The position numbers and the translations under genes were made by a program. From Zygotorulaspora mrakii (taxonomy: Eukaryota > Ascomycota > Saccharomycetes > Saccharomycetales > Saccharomycetaceae), in assembly GCF_013402915.1 (NCBI RefSeq), contig NC_050724.1, positions 124,001 through 188,000 of the forward strand: DNA of 64,000 nt. The letters are read 5' to 3'. Below the pieces are notes generated by a model. That model was not told where the DNA came from. It searched no databases and was given only the letters and a program-made list of their open reading frames with translations. Below, piece by piece: positions 53,222 through 64,000 of the stretch (position 1 is its first letter; every line of letters starts with the position of its first letter).

Positions 53222-54724
53222 ATGTCTACTCAGTTAAAAAAGGATAGGAAAAGAAAGCGTTCAACTACTGAAGACCAGGAGGTCTCAGATTCTTCCAAGG
53301 CAAAACGTCAAGACAAAAGGGTCAGACGTGAGGGGAAGGATGAACATAACTTTTCCTATCAATACTCGCAAGTCTTACAACTGGAGCATGCTGTTTCCAA
53401 ATTTCTGGAATCTTACAAGTGTATTGTCGATCTTTCCCCAAACTTGAAAATATATAACAAATTCGTTGACAACAGAGAGAACATACCAATGCAAATATTA
53501 CCTTCGTTAGCTCGTCATAAATTAAAGTTGGCTGCAGAATTGAGGACATTATATGAATTGAAGGAATCGCCTTTTTTCAAGGAGTGTTTGGAGTATGAAT
53601 CAAAGTATGATGAGAGAGATGCAAACGCAATCTTTACCAATATCAAGACTGAAGACATAGAAAAATTGTCTAGTGAGTGTGTTGACTCTAGAGTAATGCA
53701 GGACAAGCTGAAGGGAGGTGTTAATGATAACGGAAATGATGGTCCCGATGGTGACGATGAAGATGACGATGATGCTGAGGATAGTTATGACCCCAGCAGA
53801 GAGTCAAAGGGAGGTAAATGGCCACCAAAATTACCAGAAATCAAAGATCCGGCTATAAGGGCAAGAGTTTTCATACATAAGTCAAATATCAACGATAAAG
53901 TATACTTGAGTGAGGCAGAAATGATCAACGCACATAATGAGAGACTGGAATTTTTGGGGGACTCTGTTCTTAATACTATAATGACTATGATCATATACAA
54001 TAAGTTTCCCAAGTTCACTGAAGGTCAGTTGTCAACTCTAAGGATGAACCTTGTTAGTAACGAGAGGATTAAGACCTGGTCCTTCATGTACGGCTTTGAC
54101 AAGAAATTGAGTACAAATTTTGATGTAACAAGTGACAATGCGAGCTTTCAGCAAGGTAAGCAGAAATTGTATGCTGATGTATTCGAAGCGTACATTGGGG
54201 GCCTCATTGAGGATGACTCAAGGCACAACATGCCTAAAGTAAGAAAATGGTTAAGCAAACTGTCAAAGCCGATAATTCAAAAATTGACGGAAAAAAATAT
54301 TGGACTTCAAGCTACAGACAACTTGAATGTTAACGCTAAAAGACAGTTGTATTCTCTCATAGGTTATGCTGCTTTAAACTTGCATTATGTGACTGCGAAA
54401 AGGCCAACAGCTATAAATCCAAATACAGTCGTAGAATGCCGAATTGGGGATGGAACTGTGCTGGGTAGTGGGTCTGGCCGAAATACGAAGATTGCAGGTA
54501 TAAGGGCAGCTCAAAATGTGCTCTCGAAGAAATCAGCACTCGAAAAGTACGCCAAGGCACGGGCCGCCATTCCAAAGACAGAATCCATAGTAAGACATGA
54601 TGACAAGTCCATTAAGAAGAATAATCAACAAAATGAGCCATCATCTGGATCTTCGCCTAGTGGCAATGCTAATAAAAGAATAAGATTGGGAGGGGATGGG
54701 CAGTTTATTCTGGAGGATGAATAA
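53222..54724 (+). CDS. RNT1: Ribonuclease III Rnt1
   Basis: A 500-residue dsRNA endonuclease that processes pre-rRNA, snRNAs and snoRNAs by cutting tetraloop-capped hairpins. The RNase III signature [15 protein letters not shown] lies at about residues 239-253, with the acidic partner [15 protein letters not shown] later. The dsRNA-binding domain follows ([20 protein letters not shown] and [15 protein letters not shown]). An acidic insert ([15 protein letters not shown]) precedes the nuclease domain. S. cerevisiae Rnt1 has 471 residues. Convergent with ISW2. Confidence 0.96.
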   Translation: MSTQLKKDRKRKRSTTEDQEVSDSSKAKRQDKRVRREGKDEHNFSYQYSQVLQLEHAVSKFLESYKCIVDLSPNLKIYNKFVDNRENIPMQILPSLARHKLKLAAELRTLYELKESPFFKECLEYESKYDERDANAIFTNIKTEDIEKLSSECVDSRVMQDKLKGGVNDNGNDGPDGDDEDDDDAEDSYDPSRESKGGKWPPKLPEIKDPAIRARVFIHKSNINDKVYLSEAEMINAHNERLEFLGDSVLNTIMTMIIYNKFPKFTEGQLSTLRMNLVSNERIKTWSFMYGFDKKLSTNFDVTSDNASFQQGKQKLYADVFEAYIGGLIEDDSRHNMPKVRKWLSKLSKPIIQKLTEKNIGLQATDNLNVNAKRQLYSLIGYAALNLHYVTAKRPTAINPNTVVECRIGDGTVLGSGSGRNTKIAGIRAAQNVLSKKSALEKYAKARAAIPKTESIVRHDDKSIKKNNQQNEPSSGSSPSGNANKRIRLGGDGQFILEDE

Positions 54725-54835
54725 AGTTTTCAACAGATTAATACAAATACTGGTGAAAATTTGAAACATGTCGCTTCCAATTGATAATTTATATATAGGT
54801 ATCTATCTCAACTGCATTAAAATGTTCTTTCAACT

Positions 54836-57800
54836 TTACACAATCTGCTTTTGTTCCATCTGAACCTTATTCTTCTTATCAACATGCATTTCCGGCAAAG
54901 TTGCATCGTAATTAGGTGTTCCGGTAAGGTTATCGGCTTGCGATCCAGGTGTTTGCTCACCTGCAACAGCTCTGTTTCTTTTTCTCTTGTTAAAGTCAGG
55001 CGTCTCGTTCTCTCTCATTAGTAGTGTCAAAAGTGTACTTGATCTCTTGGATAATTCGTGCACTGACCTTGTCCGCATAAACCAGTCGAAAGTGAATAAA
55101 TTACTGATGAAAATTTCCTGCTTCAGCTTTTCGTATAGTCTATCTGCAAATAACCCATATTTGTTCAATGTCAGTAATATAAATTTATCCTCTAAAGTAT
55201 TGTACGTCCTTCGTGCATTATTCGGAGGATACAGAAGTGTCATTTCCTGAAGGGGATACCTAAATTGATCTATTTTTTTTTTCAGCAAAGTTTCCTGGTA
55301 CCTCAACTTCTCATTTTTTCTCTCACCATTTTCAATGGATCCAATATACTTTTCCCAACCGCTCACTTCTTGATAACGTTGCCAAAATACTTTTGAATAT
55401 ACCTCGACTTCTTCAGGTGATTTTGTCTCAATGGATTTGCATATCATTGCAAGATTTGTCCTTCCATACTTTGCGCAAGCGCTAATGAACGACAAAAAGT
55501 CACGCTTAGTCCAAGAACTAAACGCCTGTGAAATTAACTTTTGTTTGGTTTCTTCGTCTACCTCAGTGAATCCCTCGGCAGAATCAATAACTGCTTGCTC
55601 TTTTTTTATTTTTTCTTTAGTTTCCTCATCTGTCTCCTTCCGCTCAGCATCCTCGTCCTCGTCACTATCATTACCTGATCCTGATCTTGGCGTCACGTCA
55701 TATATTGTTACTTTGTAATTGACCTTTCTCTTAAAGTACATCTGCTCTTTTTCTTGTAAAGGTCCCAACTCTTTGGGAAAGAACTGATAGTCTTGTCCAT
55801 GCACAAATTTAGGTGGCTTGGGGGTCTTCGTTTGAGATGTTGATTTCACGGAAGATTTTTGAATACCTTTTTGATTGCCACCAATTATTTCCTTGTAGTA
55901 GTCATCTACCGAATAGGTTTGTTGCTCCTTTCTTCTTTCTCGTCTAGATGGGTTTATCCACTCTTTCACTGTATCGGTAGGCTTTTTCTGAAAGTTTTCA
56001 CCATTCCATTCGTACGCTGAGTGATTCTCTAAACCATTGAATTTCTGTAAATCATCCAAACCTAATGCCTCATATCTAGCGTTTAATTCCATGGTTTTTT
56101 TCTCACCTTTTTGTAATATTTCATCAATATCATCCTCAACAGTTACGCTGGATGAGCTCTTGCTGAAAACATCTCTAGCCCCATATTGAATCATTTCAAT
56201 CAAATCATCCTTTGAGTTTCCAACATTTGCAGTTTTCTTACCCGTGCCCTGCTGTATGACTAGTTGATCCAAACGAAGTTTTTGTGCGGCACGCTCAATA
56301 ACCTTCTCCTCAATAGCGTTTTCGGTAACAAACCTGAAAACATGAACTTGCTTTTTCTGACCTATTCTATGAGCCCGATCCATAGCCTGCAAATCAGCTT
56401 GAGGATTCCAGTCAGAGTCATATAAGATTACCGTATCAGCAGTAACAAGATTGATACCTAAACCACCAGCTCGTGTGGTTAATAAGAACACAAACTTCTC
56501 TGAATTCGGTTTATTAAAGTCATCAATTGCTTCAATACGCTCTTCGTGAGAAGTCGAACCGTCTATCCTACAGTACTCATAATCCCTAAAATAGCAATAA
56601 TCTTCCAAAATATCCAGTAGTCTGGACATTTGGCTGAAGATTAGTACTCTGGAACCTTTCTCCTTCATTCGCTTCAACAGTTTGTCAAGGACAATCATTT
56701 TACCGGCATTGAATACAAGGTGTTCATCAGTCGTGTACGGTGGACCCGGCTCTGCGCCTTCAAATAAATAAGGATGGTTACAGCATTTTCTCAATTGCAT
56801 TACGATGTTCAACAGTCTTGTTTTCCCTTCTCGCTTACCAACAGCACCGTTGACAGCATCTATATCCTTCTCCAGGAGTGATTTATACCACTGAATTTGC
56901 ATACCCGTCATTCCGACGTAGACGTTTGTCTCTATCTTCGGTAGTAGGGACTTTTCCACTTCCGACTTGACTCTTCTCAGTAAAAATGGGTTTAAAACAG
57001 TGTGCAACTGCTGTACAACAACATCTTGATCTTCTTCGTTATTATTTTGTTCAAACCAGTCATCGAACACTTCTGAATCTCCAAAAACATCAGGCAACAA
57101 AAAGTTCAATAGGGCCCATAATTCGTGAAGGTTATTTTGCAGTGGTGTGCCCGTGATTAGAAGTCGATTCTTGGAGTAAAACAATCTGATTATTTGAGAC
57201 AACGCGCTCTGCTCATTCTTGATTCGATGCGCCTCATCGATAACTATATACTGCCAAGCAACCTTTTTTAAAATACTCTTCTCTCTGATGACCATTTCAT
57301 AGGATGTTATCACAACGTCAAATTTAGCTTGAAGTATAACATCCTGCAACAAGTGGTTTCTAGTCTCTTTATCACCATGTAAAACAACAGTACTGACTTC
57401 AGGTGTCCATTTCAAGAATTCTCGTCTCCAGTTATCCAAAGTCGATTTTGGCACAACTATTAGAAAAGGTCCATCAATGTTTTTTACGTACCTTAAATGA
57501 CCCAAGAACGAAATTGTCTGCAACGTCTTACCTAAACCCATTTCGTCGGCTAAAATTCCCGACAGTCTATTCTCATGTAACGAAATCAACCAATTTAAAC
57601 CTTGAATTTGGTAGTCTCTTAGTTTACCATTCTTGATATATGAGGGAGTTTTTGTGATAAAATTAGGATCATCCAGAGAATCTGCTTCCCTCTGCTCTTC
57701 GTCAGCCATTAATTCAGCATCTTCCTCCTTTTCAGTCTTTCTCGAATGACGAGACCCAGTATCAGCGGCACTATTTCTCCTTTTGTTGGAATCCTTATCA

Positions 57801-58108
57801 ATTTCTTTCAACAATTTCTGCATGTTCTTATCCTGTTTGGCTCGCATGCTGATGAAATGGCGGAATAAGCCCGTTAGACTTAAAAGATGCTTGAACCTCT
57901 TATAGGTGTCACTCCTATCTTTTTGTTTCGCTACCTTAGGGTCTATATCCAAAATGAATCTAGTTTTTCGTTTTTGCCAATAACCAGCATCTTTGAGCAC
58001 AGCCTGCTATAGTATCACAATGTTAGAGTTAGCATTAAATTCGCTGGATACTTATCAATTGGGAATCCAATCAGTAATGTCATTACATACTTTTCCGCTA
58101 GATTGCAT
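54836..58108 (-). CDS. ISW2: ISWI-class chromatin remodelling ATPase Isw2, spliced 5' end
   Basis: The 1062-residue product is a nucleosome-spacing ATPase. Exon 2 carries the Snf2 ATPase: [10 protein letters not shown] (Walker A), DEAH box, [19 protein letters not shown] and [23 protein letters not shown] and SLIDE regions follow ([33 protein letters not shown]). Homology with S. cerevisiae Isw2 (1120) begins at the [13 protein letters not shown] block, but the exon 2 frame has no ATG before it and a TAG 3 codons upstream of the first GTG. Joining exon 1 (58091-58108, MQSSGK) across the intron restores a start in frame. The N-terminus is then about 60 residues shorter than in S. cerevisiae. 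Neighbours BIL1/RRG7 and CPA1 match YOR304-YOR303. Confidence 0.93.
58007..58090 (-). other. Proposed 84-nt intron in ISW2
   Basis: On the minus strand: canonical 5' splice site GTATGT (58090-58085), branch site TGCTAAC (58034-58028) and 3' splice site ACTATAG ending at 58007, 21 bases after the branch A. Splicing joins AAA to CAG in phase 0 and bypasses the in-frame TAG. All three signals and the frame agree. Confidence 0.85.
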
Positions 58109-58497
58109 TTTTGATAACAAAAGAAAGCAATTGATTAGCTTTGTTCGGCAGCTGGTGTCAAAAATAGAATTGCACGCTTCGATGACCTGAAGCTGTTGAG
58201 TATCAAAGGTAAGTGCCTCTCAAATTCTCCTGTAATCCAGCCCTCGCAAAACGACTACGCTTTTTCCAGATATTAGTTTCAAAATGCAACAAGAAACACC
58301 TCAGTTGAGTACGAAAAATATCAGACAAAGTTGGCGTAAAGTGGGGAGCTTTATATAGTCCCCTTCATCTTCATTAACTTCAATGCTCTCGGATATTTCC
58401 TATATCAAAAAACAATACGGAAATCCATTGATCACGTGCTAAGTACAGTATTATGCAACAATAGTTCAAGTTACGTAAGTATTAGTTATGTACGCTT
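58109..58497. other. ISW2 promoter and IBTK-like 3' flank
   Basis: An ATCACGTG box (58430-58437) fits a Cbf1 or Pho4 site about 325 bases before the ISW2 start. It is not followed by a CDEII/CDEIII, so not a centromere. A small + strand frame (58020-58190) runs antisense over the ISW2 intron and is not supported. Confidence 0.45.
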
Positions 58498-61400
58498 TTA
58501 TTGTAGTGTTCTGATAAGGCTTTTGTCCTTGTTTTTATTTTGAAACTTGAGATTCAATTTCCTACCTTTCTTGGAGCTAGTTTGAAACTCACTGGATCCT
58601 ATAATGGAATCCGGTAGATTATTTGCAGCATTGTACATCAGCTGCATCTCGTCACGAGCCTTGCGTTTGTCGTTCTTCAGCTGAGTTTGTACCTTTGCGC
58701 TTTCCTCCGCAAACCATTTCTCAAACTCTTGTGCAGCTACTCTTTCTTCAAGCGAGAGCTTTGGTTTCGGTGGGGCTTCAGGTAGAGCAGCGTTGCGCAC
58801 CGGTTTTGAAGTCGAGGTTGCACTTTGCGCCATTGAAACTTTATAAAGGTAAGGTGTGATTCCGGAAAGGTTCCCATGGCTGACAAACTCAGTATTTGTG
58901 GAATTGCTCCACGCCATTTTCTTCTTTTCTTTCTTCGTCTGCGTCAGCTCCCCTGTTGAACCATCATCATACAATGACGGCAATGATTTTCTACCACTTG
59001 AAGCAACAGAATTCGTAACCGAGGGAGATGATGGACCGCCCCATACTGTCTTCTTTGTGGAACGAGGCTCCTGCTTTGTTTCCTGATCTGTAAGCTGTTT
59101 TCTTCTTTGCTTTTGAGATTCCTTTTTAAAGGCTCCAGTAATCTTTGCATTAGAAGTGCTGTTTCCGTTGGCAAACACAGGAGAAGGAGATACTGATTTG
59201 CTCGTACTGGGCAGCAACGATGGTAAATCCTCTTCTGCTGTTTCTTTCGATTTGTGAACAACGACTTTGCTGCTGGGCACTGGCGCCTGTGCTTCTACTA
59301 CATGTGGAGCTTGAGAAGACATTCGCCTCTTCGATTTTTTTACGACATCAATAAACTCTTCGGTATCGATTACAGCCTCGTTGTCGCTGGCTATCTCGCT
59401 AAAATTCCACGAATTTTTTCGTATAGGTATGGCATTATTGGAAGTATTGCTGGTGATCGGTGCTTTTCTGGCACTGTTTGAATCGCCGCATATCACTGAA
59501 TGTTGTTGAATTTTATTGAAAGAATAATTGGAGGACCTTCTTCGATTCGATTTTTTATTTCTCCGGCCCAAATTTTCGGTAGTGTCAGATTTGAAGTCAA
59601 AAACTGGGATGAAAAGGAATCTAGGATCCATGAAGCGCTCATTGAACATTTCAAGGTTCGCTTGAAAATATTTTAACCAGTTCGTGGATGCATCCTCATA
59701 CCAGGAGATACCAGCATCTTTGTTTTCGCCATATTTCAGTTCTTTCAAAACACCCTCGAGTAATTCCCAAATTGTATCATCAAAATATTGCTCGATTATA
59801 TCTATATTGTCCTTTATGAAGAGTAAACCAACATGAGTACAAATATACCAGCAGCAATTCACTGCTAGCAGTCGACTGTTGGAATTCACTGCATTTACTA
59901 AAATTGGTACCGCCGTTTCGCCATTCATATATTTCACGATAACACCCTCCACATAGTTCTTGAAACATTCAATATCCAACTGATCACACAGCTCAAGCAT
60001 TTCGAGGTAAAATTGAATGTACTCTGTTTCTTGGTCAAATTTGATTTTGTCTAAAATTTCATTATAAGGAACACCGTAAATATACTTCAGTATGCAATTG
60101 ATGTTGAAGGTGGAAGCACTTTCAACATTGTCCAACTTAATCACATTTAAACCTTCATTGTTTGTGTGACGCCACTGGTCTTTCAGGCATTTTTGAAAAA
60201 ATAAGCACCTCGACGACAAAAGCAGAGAATGGCCACAAACAAAACCATCCTTTAACTCCAAAATAACATCGCCTGAATATTCAAGTCCCTCTTGAATGAC
60301 GGAAGAGTAAAGTAATCTTTGCATAGAATGTGAGAGTTGCGTCAAATGATACGAACTATCCATCAACTCAAATAACAACTTGGGAATATGAAGACTATGC
60401 GGTTTTTCGTCAGTGTATAAGAAGTGTACTATCTGTTTTAATGTTTTGGAAAGATCGAGGGGAGAGATATTGGGGCTTGATGCTTGAAGAATCCAGTTAC
60501 CGTCATTAATTCCTGAAAGAAGAGAAATTTGAAGACAACCATCTCTGGTGATAAATCTACCGTGGCCAATAAGGGATTGCTTCAATTTCGAGCATCTGTT
60601 TTGTAATATTAACTTATGGCACTCGAGAATAGGTTTTCCTAGCGGATCTACTATCGTTACATCATATTTCAAATCGCTATTTCTGCGTCCGCTAAACTTG
60701 GGCAGATGCTGAGAAGTAAAGGGTAGTAAGCTGAAAATATCTCGTTTTGATTCAGCAAGCTCATCGACTTTCTCATTGATCTCAAAATTGTAGTGATAAT
60801 TTGCCAATTTAAATTCAAGTGTGGAGGAGAAACCTCTCATAGTAGCCGAAGCTGTCGGCGAAATGCCGCTCAATGGCGAATATTGGGATAAATCATATAT
60901 CAAGTTATCCTTGGGATATATTATGGGCACCTCAAATCTTTCATCTTTTAATATTGCAAATGATCCAAATGATGGATCACAAGACACGCCGATGGGCCTT
61001 CCAGATACTAACTTGTTGCTGTAAATTTGTTCTGCCGTAAAGTTGCTAGCCGTAACAGTAAAAACATCGCCGCCCAAGGTTGTTATCAATAAACACCCCT
61101 TACAGCTTACAGCAAAATCTAAACACTTTCTTGATTGGATATTTGGTATCCAGCAAATTGTGACTGGTAAGGAGTTTGGAAACTTGGTCCAAATTTTTGA
61201 AGACTCGTCCTTCATTGTTATCATTCCTACCCTTCCACAAGTATATTTAAAACAGATGTTGTTTCCAAATGAATTGCTACATTTCATATCTACTACTTCA
61301 GACGGGATTTCTCTTGGAGCAAAGTGGGCAAATGCATCTATTTCTTTGAAAGTTTTAGCTCGCGGCAGAGGTATTTTGAACGTCCTGAACATGTAATTAC

Positions 61401-62634
61401 TATAGACATGTAAGGTGTTATTGCTTGACCTGATGAAAGTAGCAAAATCTGTGCAAACAATCTGTTGAATAGATAAATGTGAAAGATTTATGCATACCGG
61501 AGAGCTTATAATATAACCATTTTGACCTTCATACTCGGTATCAGGGCTCAGGTGAGTGGGTTTAGGCCCACCCATTTGACCAAGATTTAAGCCCCATAAA
61601 TACACTCTCCCAGTTTTCGTAACGGCACATGAATGAACCTTTGAACATGCAATTGTCAATACATCTTTGTCATCAAAAAAAGGTATTCTCTTAGGTACAG
61701 AGCCACAAACCTTTTCAAGTAATTTTTCGTCATTAATCTTATTGTTAGTAGGGTAGCCTAATTGGCCATACCCATTCCAGCCCCAGCTATAAATATCCGA
61801 ATTGTTCGTTAGAACAAGCGAGTGATGGTTGCTAGAAACTACGTCTGACACCCCTGAGTCATGCAGGTCTAAAGTTTCAGTGAAGTTCAACTGTGGCGTG
61901 TCAGTTATTCCGTTGCCTAATCTTCCTCTCGACGCATTACCACAAGTAAATATTTTATTCGTTGAAGTTAGGACTATCGAATGATATCTGGTCATTATAA
62001 TCTTGATGAAGCTAATTTTATCGCTATCTGTCTCATGATTGCTCAACTGATTTATTCCAAGCTGAAACATATTTTGACGATCATCTTTTGTGCCTGTGCC
62101 TAATTGATAATTCACATTGGACCCCAGAGTTAAAATGTGAGATCCTCCCCTCGTTTGTAATGCCACTTCTGATTCTATATCTGCTGGTATACTCATAAAA
62201 CTATTTTTCACATTGAGTGAAGATTTAGGAGTATCGTTCTGCCATGCGATTTCAGGTGATCCTTCTTTTCCGTATCCAACAAATCTCGGATATCTCTGAA
62301 TGTGAGTTTGAAATTCAATATTATAAAGCTCTAACGGTTTGAGACCCTCCCTATCCATCTGATTTAAAACGTGCCCACCAAATTTATGCGACAAAAACTC
62401 CGTTTCGTTTTTCCAGCGCTTATACAAAGTATAGCTCTTCCGCAAATGCCCATTCTTCAACGTCACATGCAAGGGGGTATAACCATTTTCTAAATCATGC
62501 GAATAGACATCTACAGATTCTACACCCTTCATAGTCGGGAGGCAACTCCAAATGTAAGATGAATTGCGACCAAAAATATCTCTCGTATTGGGATCATCCT
62601 TTTTTCTCTTCTGGTTGGTCTTTATCTGTGGCAT
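58498..62634 (-). CDS. IBTK-like ankyrin/RCC1/BTB protein
   Basis: A 1378-residue protein with the layout of metazoan IBTK and S. pombe Btb1. An ankyrin-like NGYTPLHVTLKNGHLRKSY is at residue 50. RCC1 repeats run from about 165 to 370 (LGSNVNYQLGTG, CGNASRGRLGNG, WGWNGYGQLGYP, WGLNLGQMG). Two BTB domains follow: YDVTIVDPLGKPILECHKLIL (about 656) and GDVILELKDGFVCGHSLLLS (about 787). A Lys/Ser-rich tail ends in an IBTK-type LSLEERVAAQEFEKWFAEES. BTB domains of this kind recruit Cullin-3 in other eukaryotes, so a substrate adaptor role is plausible but not shown. I know of no S. cerevisiae counterpart. A Reb1 site lies about 180 bases upstream. Confidence 0.85.
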   Translation of the reverse strand: MPQIKTNQKRKKDDPNTRDIFGRNSSYIWSCLPTMKGVESVDVYSHDLENGYTPLHVTLKNGHLRKSYTLYKRWKNETEFLSHKFGGHVLNQMDREGLKPLELYNIEFQTHIQRYPRFVGYGKEGSPEIAWQNDTPKSSLNVKNSFMSIPADIESEVALQTRGGSHILTLGSNVNYQLGTGTKDDRQNMFQLGINQLSNHETDSDKISFIKIIMTRYHSIVLTSTNKIFTCGNASRGRLGNGITDTPQLNFTETLDLHDSGVSDVVSSNHHSLVLTNNSDIYSWGWNGYGQLGYPTNNKINDEKLLEKVCGSVPKRIPFFDDKDVLTIACSKVHSCAVTKTGRVYLWGLNLGQMGGPKPTHLSPDTEYEGQNGYIISSPVCINLSHLSIQQIVCTDFATFIRSSNNTLHVYSNYMFRTFKIPLPRAKTFKEIDAFAHFAPREIPSEVVDMKCSNSFGNNICFKYTCGRVGMITMKDESSKIWTKFPNSLPVTICWIPNIQSRKCLDFAVSCKGCLLITTLGGDVFTVTASNFTAEQIYSNKLVSGRPIGVSCDPSFGSFAILKDERFEVPIIYPKDNLIYDLSQYSPLSGISPTASATMRGFSSTLEFKLANYHYNFEINEKVDELAESKRDIFSLLPFTSQHLPKFSGRRNSDLKYDVTIVDPLGKPILECHKLILQNRCSKLKQSLIGHGRFITRDGCLQISLLSGINDGNWILQASSPNISPLDLSKTLKQIVHFLYTDEKPHSLHIPKLLFELMDSSYHLTQLSHSMQRLLYSSVIQEGLEYSGDVILELKDGFVCGHSLLLSSRCLFFQKCLKDQWRHTNNEGLNVIKLDNVESASTFNINCILKYIYGVPYNEILDKIKFDQETEYIQFYLEMLELCDQLDIECFKNYVEGVIVKYMNGETAVPILVNAVNSNSRLLAVNCCWYICTHVGLLFIKDNIDIIEQYFDDTIWELLEGVLKELKYGENKDAGISWYEDASTNWLKYFQANLEMFNERFMDPRFLFIPVFDFKSDTTENLGRRNKKSNRRRSSNYSFNKIQQHSVICGDSNSARKAPITSNTSNNAIPIRKNSWNFSEIASDNEAVIDTEEFIDVVKKSKRRMSSQAPHVVEAQAPVPSSKVVVHKSKETAEEDLPSLLPSTSKSVSPSPVFANGNSTSNAKITGAFKKESQKQRRKQLTDQETKQEPRSTKKTVWGGPSSPSVTNSVASSGRKSLPSLYDDGSTGELTQTKKEKKKMAWSNSTNTEFVSHGNLSGITPYLYKVSMAQSATSTSKPVRNAALPEAPPKPKLSLEERVAAQEFEKWFAEESAKVQTQLKNDKRKARDEMQLMYNAANNLPDSIIGSSEFQTSSKKGRKLNLKFQNKNKDKSLIRTLQ

Positions 62635-63641
62635 TTAGCGAGTACAATTTCCCTCCCTTATTCGCCTTGATGGAAGTCTATTCAAAGTAGTTCGAAGCAA
62701 AGTCCAGGTATGTAAGACTGTTATTTTTATTTGAATATTTTTGGAGTTGAAGGTTCTATCAGGAACGTGCATACGTATTTTTCCATGTTCTTGATTGATT
62801 TTGGTATTTAATTACCCGAACAGTGTTGGACCATGTTCATAACAAAGTCCGCGAGGACAATGAGTAAGCCAGCAATTGACATAATGCATGCCCACCATAA
62901 CTTGTGCCACTAGGTAGCGATTGAATGATTGAAAAAATTTGAGCAGATTCAAGTTGCATCACTCTTGGATTGGTATTCCGGTTATGAAACGAACGCCGAT
63001 AAATGATCATGAATAGATAGAAGAATCATCAGAGCCTAAAAAATGTAGTCAATCTGCAGCAGGTGAAATCTTCGTTCAAGGCAGGATGCATTTTTGCTTT
63101 GAAAAATTGAAGCTCAGTAGAAAACCCAGTAATGGCGAGTAGTGCTTAAAGCGTCAAGGCGAACTGATCATAGCATTGTGGATTCAAGGGAGACAAAAAC
63201 GGCCGAAGGCAGAAAAGGGCTATTTTTTGGAATTAATATGATTGTGCCACTTCGACAAGAACGTCCGTTGCTCGATTACTCGCATAATCAGCGTGCAAAA
63301 GGAAATACTACAACATAACCGGATAAAGATCTTGCGGTGATCACCTCGAGAGTCAACAAGACGTTTGAATGCCAAGCAGCTAGAAGCATTTGTTTCTCTT
63401 GGGCATTGCTTGTGCTAAGCCATGAATTACAGTAAAAGTTTAGACTTGCCGGGTTCAAAGGCATTGGACAACACCCCTAAGAGGATACATAAGATTCCAT
63501 AAACGTAACGAGTATCAGTTTGCAGTCCCTATTTAAGGTTATTCATGTAATACGTATGTATATCAAGTTACCTTGATTGAAAAGTATAATTATTTCCTTT
63601 TTTTTGTTCTTTGACCGTTGAGATGATAGAGTAATGGCCTA
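62635..63641. other. 1-kb region between IBTK-like gene and CPA1
   Basis: Promoter of the IBTK-like gene and 3' flank of CPA1. A Reb1-type TTACCCG is at 62812-62818. No gene, tRNA or repeat recognised. Confidence 0.5.
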
Positions 63642-64000
63642 TCAAAAAACCCTTTCGACAGCTAAAGTATCAACATTGATGGTAGTTGATGTATTGGCCA
63701 ATTTCAAATTATTAGATTTTTCAAGCTTGAATGAATCGATGTTTTCGAAATATTTATCAAACAAGATGGCAGAATCCATTGGACCACCTTTAGCCTCTGG
63801 ATGAAATTGAGTCGAAAAAACTGGCCTTGAAATATGAATCATTCCCTCGTTGGATTTGTCATTCAAGTTGACAAAAAATGGCTTCCAGTCTGGTTTCAAA
63901 GTGGAATCATCAATAGCGTATCCGTGATTTTGAGAAGTAATGTGACATCTTCCTGTAGTTAAGTCCATCGCAGGGATATTGTGAGCTCTGTTACCATATT
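63642..64000 (-). CDS. CPA1: Carbamoyl-phosphate synthase small subunit, C-terminal part (5' end outside window)
   Basis: The frame is open across the right edge; about 119 C-terminal residues are visible. They include [30 protein letters not shown] and [12 protein letters not shown], the last holding the His-Pro-Glu of the class I glutamine amidotransferase triad. Cpa1 hydrolyses glutamine and passes ammonia to Cpa2 for arginine synthesis. In S. cerevisiae CPA1 (YOR303W) is next to ISW2; here the IBTK-like gene stands between them. The leader uORF that controls CPA1 would lie outside the window. Confidence 0.97.
   Translation of the reverse strand, partial: YGNRAHNIPAMDLTTGRCHITSQNHGYAIDDSTLKPDWKPFFVNLNDKSNEGMIHISRPVFSTQFHPEAKGGPMDSAILFDKYFENIDSFKLEKSNNLKLANTSTTINVDTLAVERVF

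Noticed and set aside
58020..58190. 56-codon + strand frame with a GTAAGT donor-like sequence nearby (58209)
   Set aside because: It is antisense to the ISW2 first exon and intron, the frame stops before the donor, and the product resembles nothing known.
58430..58437. CDEI-like ATCACGTG as a possible centromere
   Set aside because: No AT-only CDEII of the right length and no CDEIII core on either side; the box fits a Cbf1 or Pho4 promoter site.

Overview
The window is nuclear DNA of a budding yeast of the family Saccharomycetaceae. The genes are compact and nearly intron-free. The window carries a Rap1-driven ribosomal protein gene with a 5' intron, a PAC/RRPE ribosome-biogenesis promoter, Reb1 sites and STREs. 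Almost every gene has a clear Saccharomyces cerevisiae counterpart. I see no tRNA, LTR, Ty element, CRISPR array or centromere.

Gene order argues for a lineage that split off before the yeast whole-genome duplication. Recalled from S. cerevisiae gene names, one track runs YMR257-YMR239 (PET111, COX7, GFD1, YMR253C, MLO1, HOR7, GAD1, LTN1, FAA4, COA6, YMR244W, ZRC1, RPL20A, YHM2, CUS1, RNT1). It is interleaved, with matching orientation, with YOL054-YOL052 (PSH1, AIM39, DDR2, SPE2) and then YOR320-YOR303 (GNT1, HSH49, FAA1, COT1, SFG1, SPS4, RPL20B, DGK1, NOP58, SNU66, SLY41, RRG7, BIL1, ISW2, CPA1). Pairs kept as duplicates in S. cerevisiae (FAA1/FAA4, ZRC1/COT1, RPL20A/B, HOR7/DDR2) are single here. 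The genus is not resolved; Kluyveromyces, Lachancea, Zygosaccharomyces and Torulaspora all fit.

Layout: 1-9 kb holds PET111 (3' part), PSH1, COX7, AIM39, GFD1, a YMR253C-type transporter and MLO1. 9-14 kb holds HOR7/DDR2, GAD1 and SPE2. 14-25 kb holds LTN1, GNT1, HSH49 and the acyl-CoA synthetase. 25-33 kb is a gene-poor, visibly GC-rich stretch with COA6, an HSP30/MRH1-type membrane protein and a SUN-family wall protein, with long intergenic gaps full of palindromes and short tandem repeats. 33-51 kb holds ZRC1/COT1, SFG1, SPS4, RPL20, DGK1, NOP58, SNU66, SLY41, YHM2, RRG7, BIL1 and CUS1. 51-64 kb holds a dihydropyrimidinase, RNT1, ISW2, an IBTK-like ankyrin/RCC1/BTB protein and the C-terminal part of CPA1.

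Most genes are independent housekeeping units: splicing (HSH49, CUS1, SNU66), rRNA and snoRNA work (NOP58, RNT1, RPL20), respiration (PET111, COX7, COA6, RRG7) and protein quality control (LTN1, PSH1). The least expected items are a probable 84-nt intron near the 5' end of ISW2, a start codon of RPL20 apparently split by an intron, a GATA-site-flanked dihydropyrimidinase, the IBTK-like gene, and the GC-rich palindrome-dense block at 25-33 kb.
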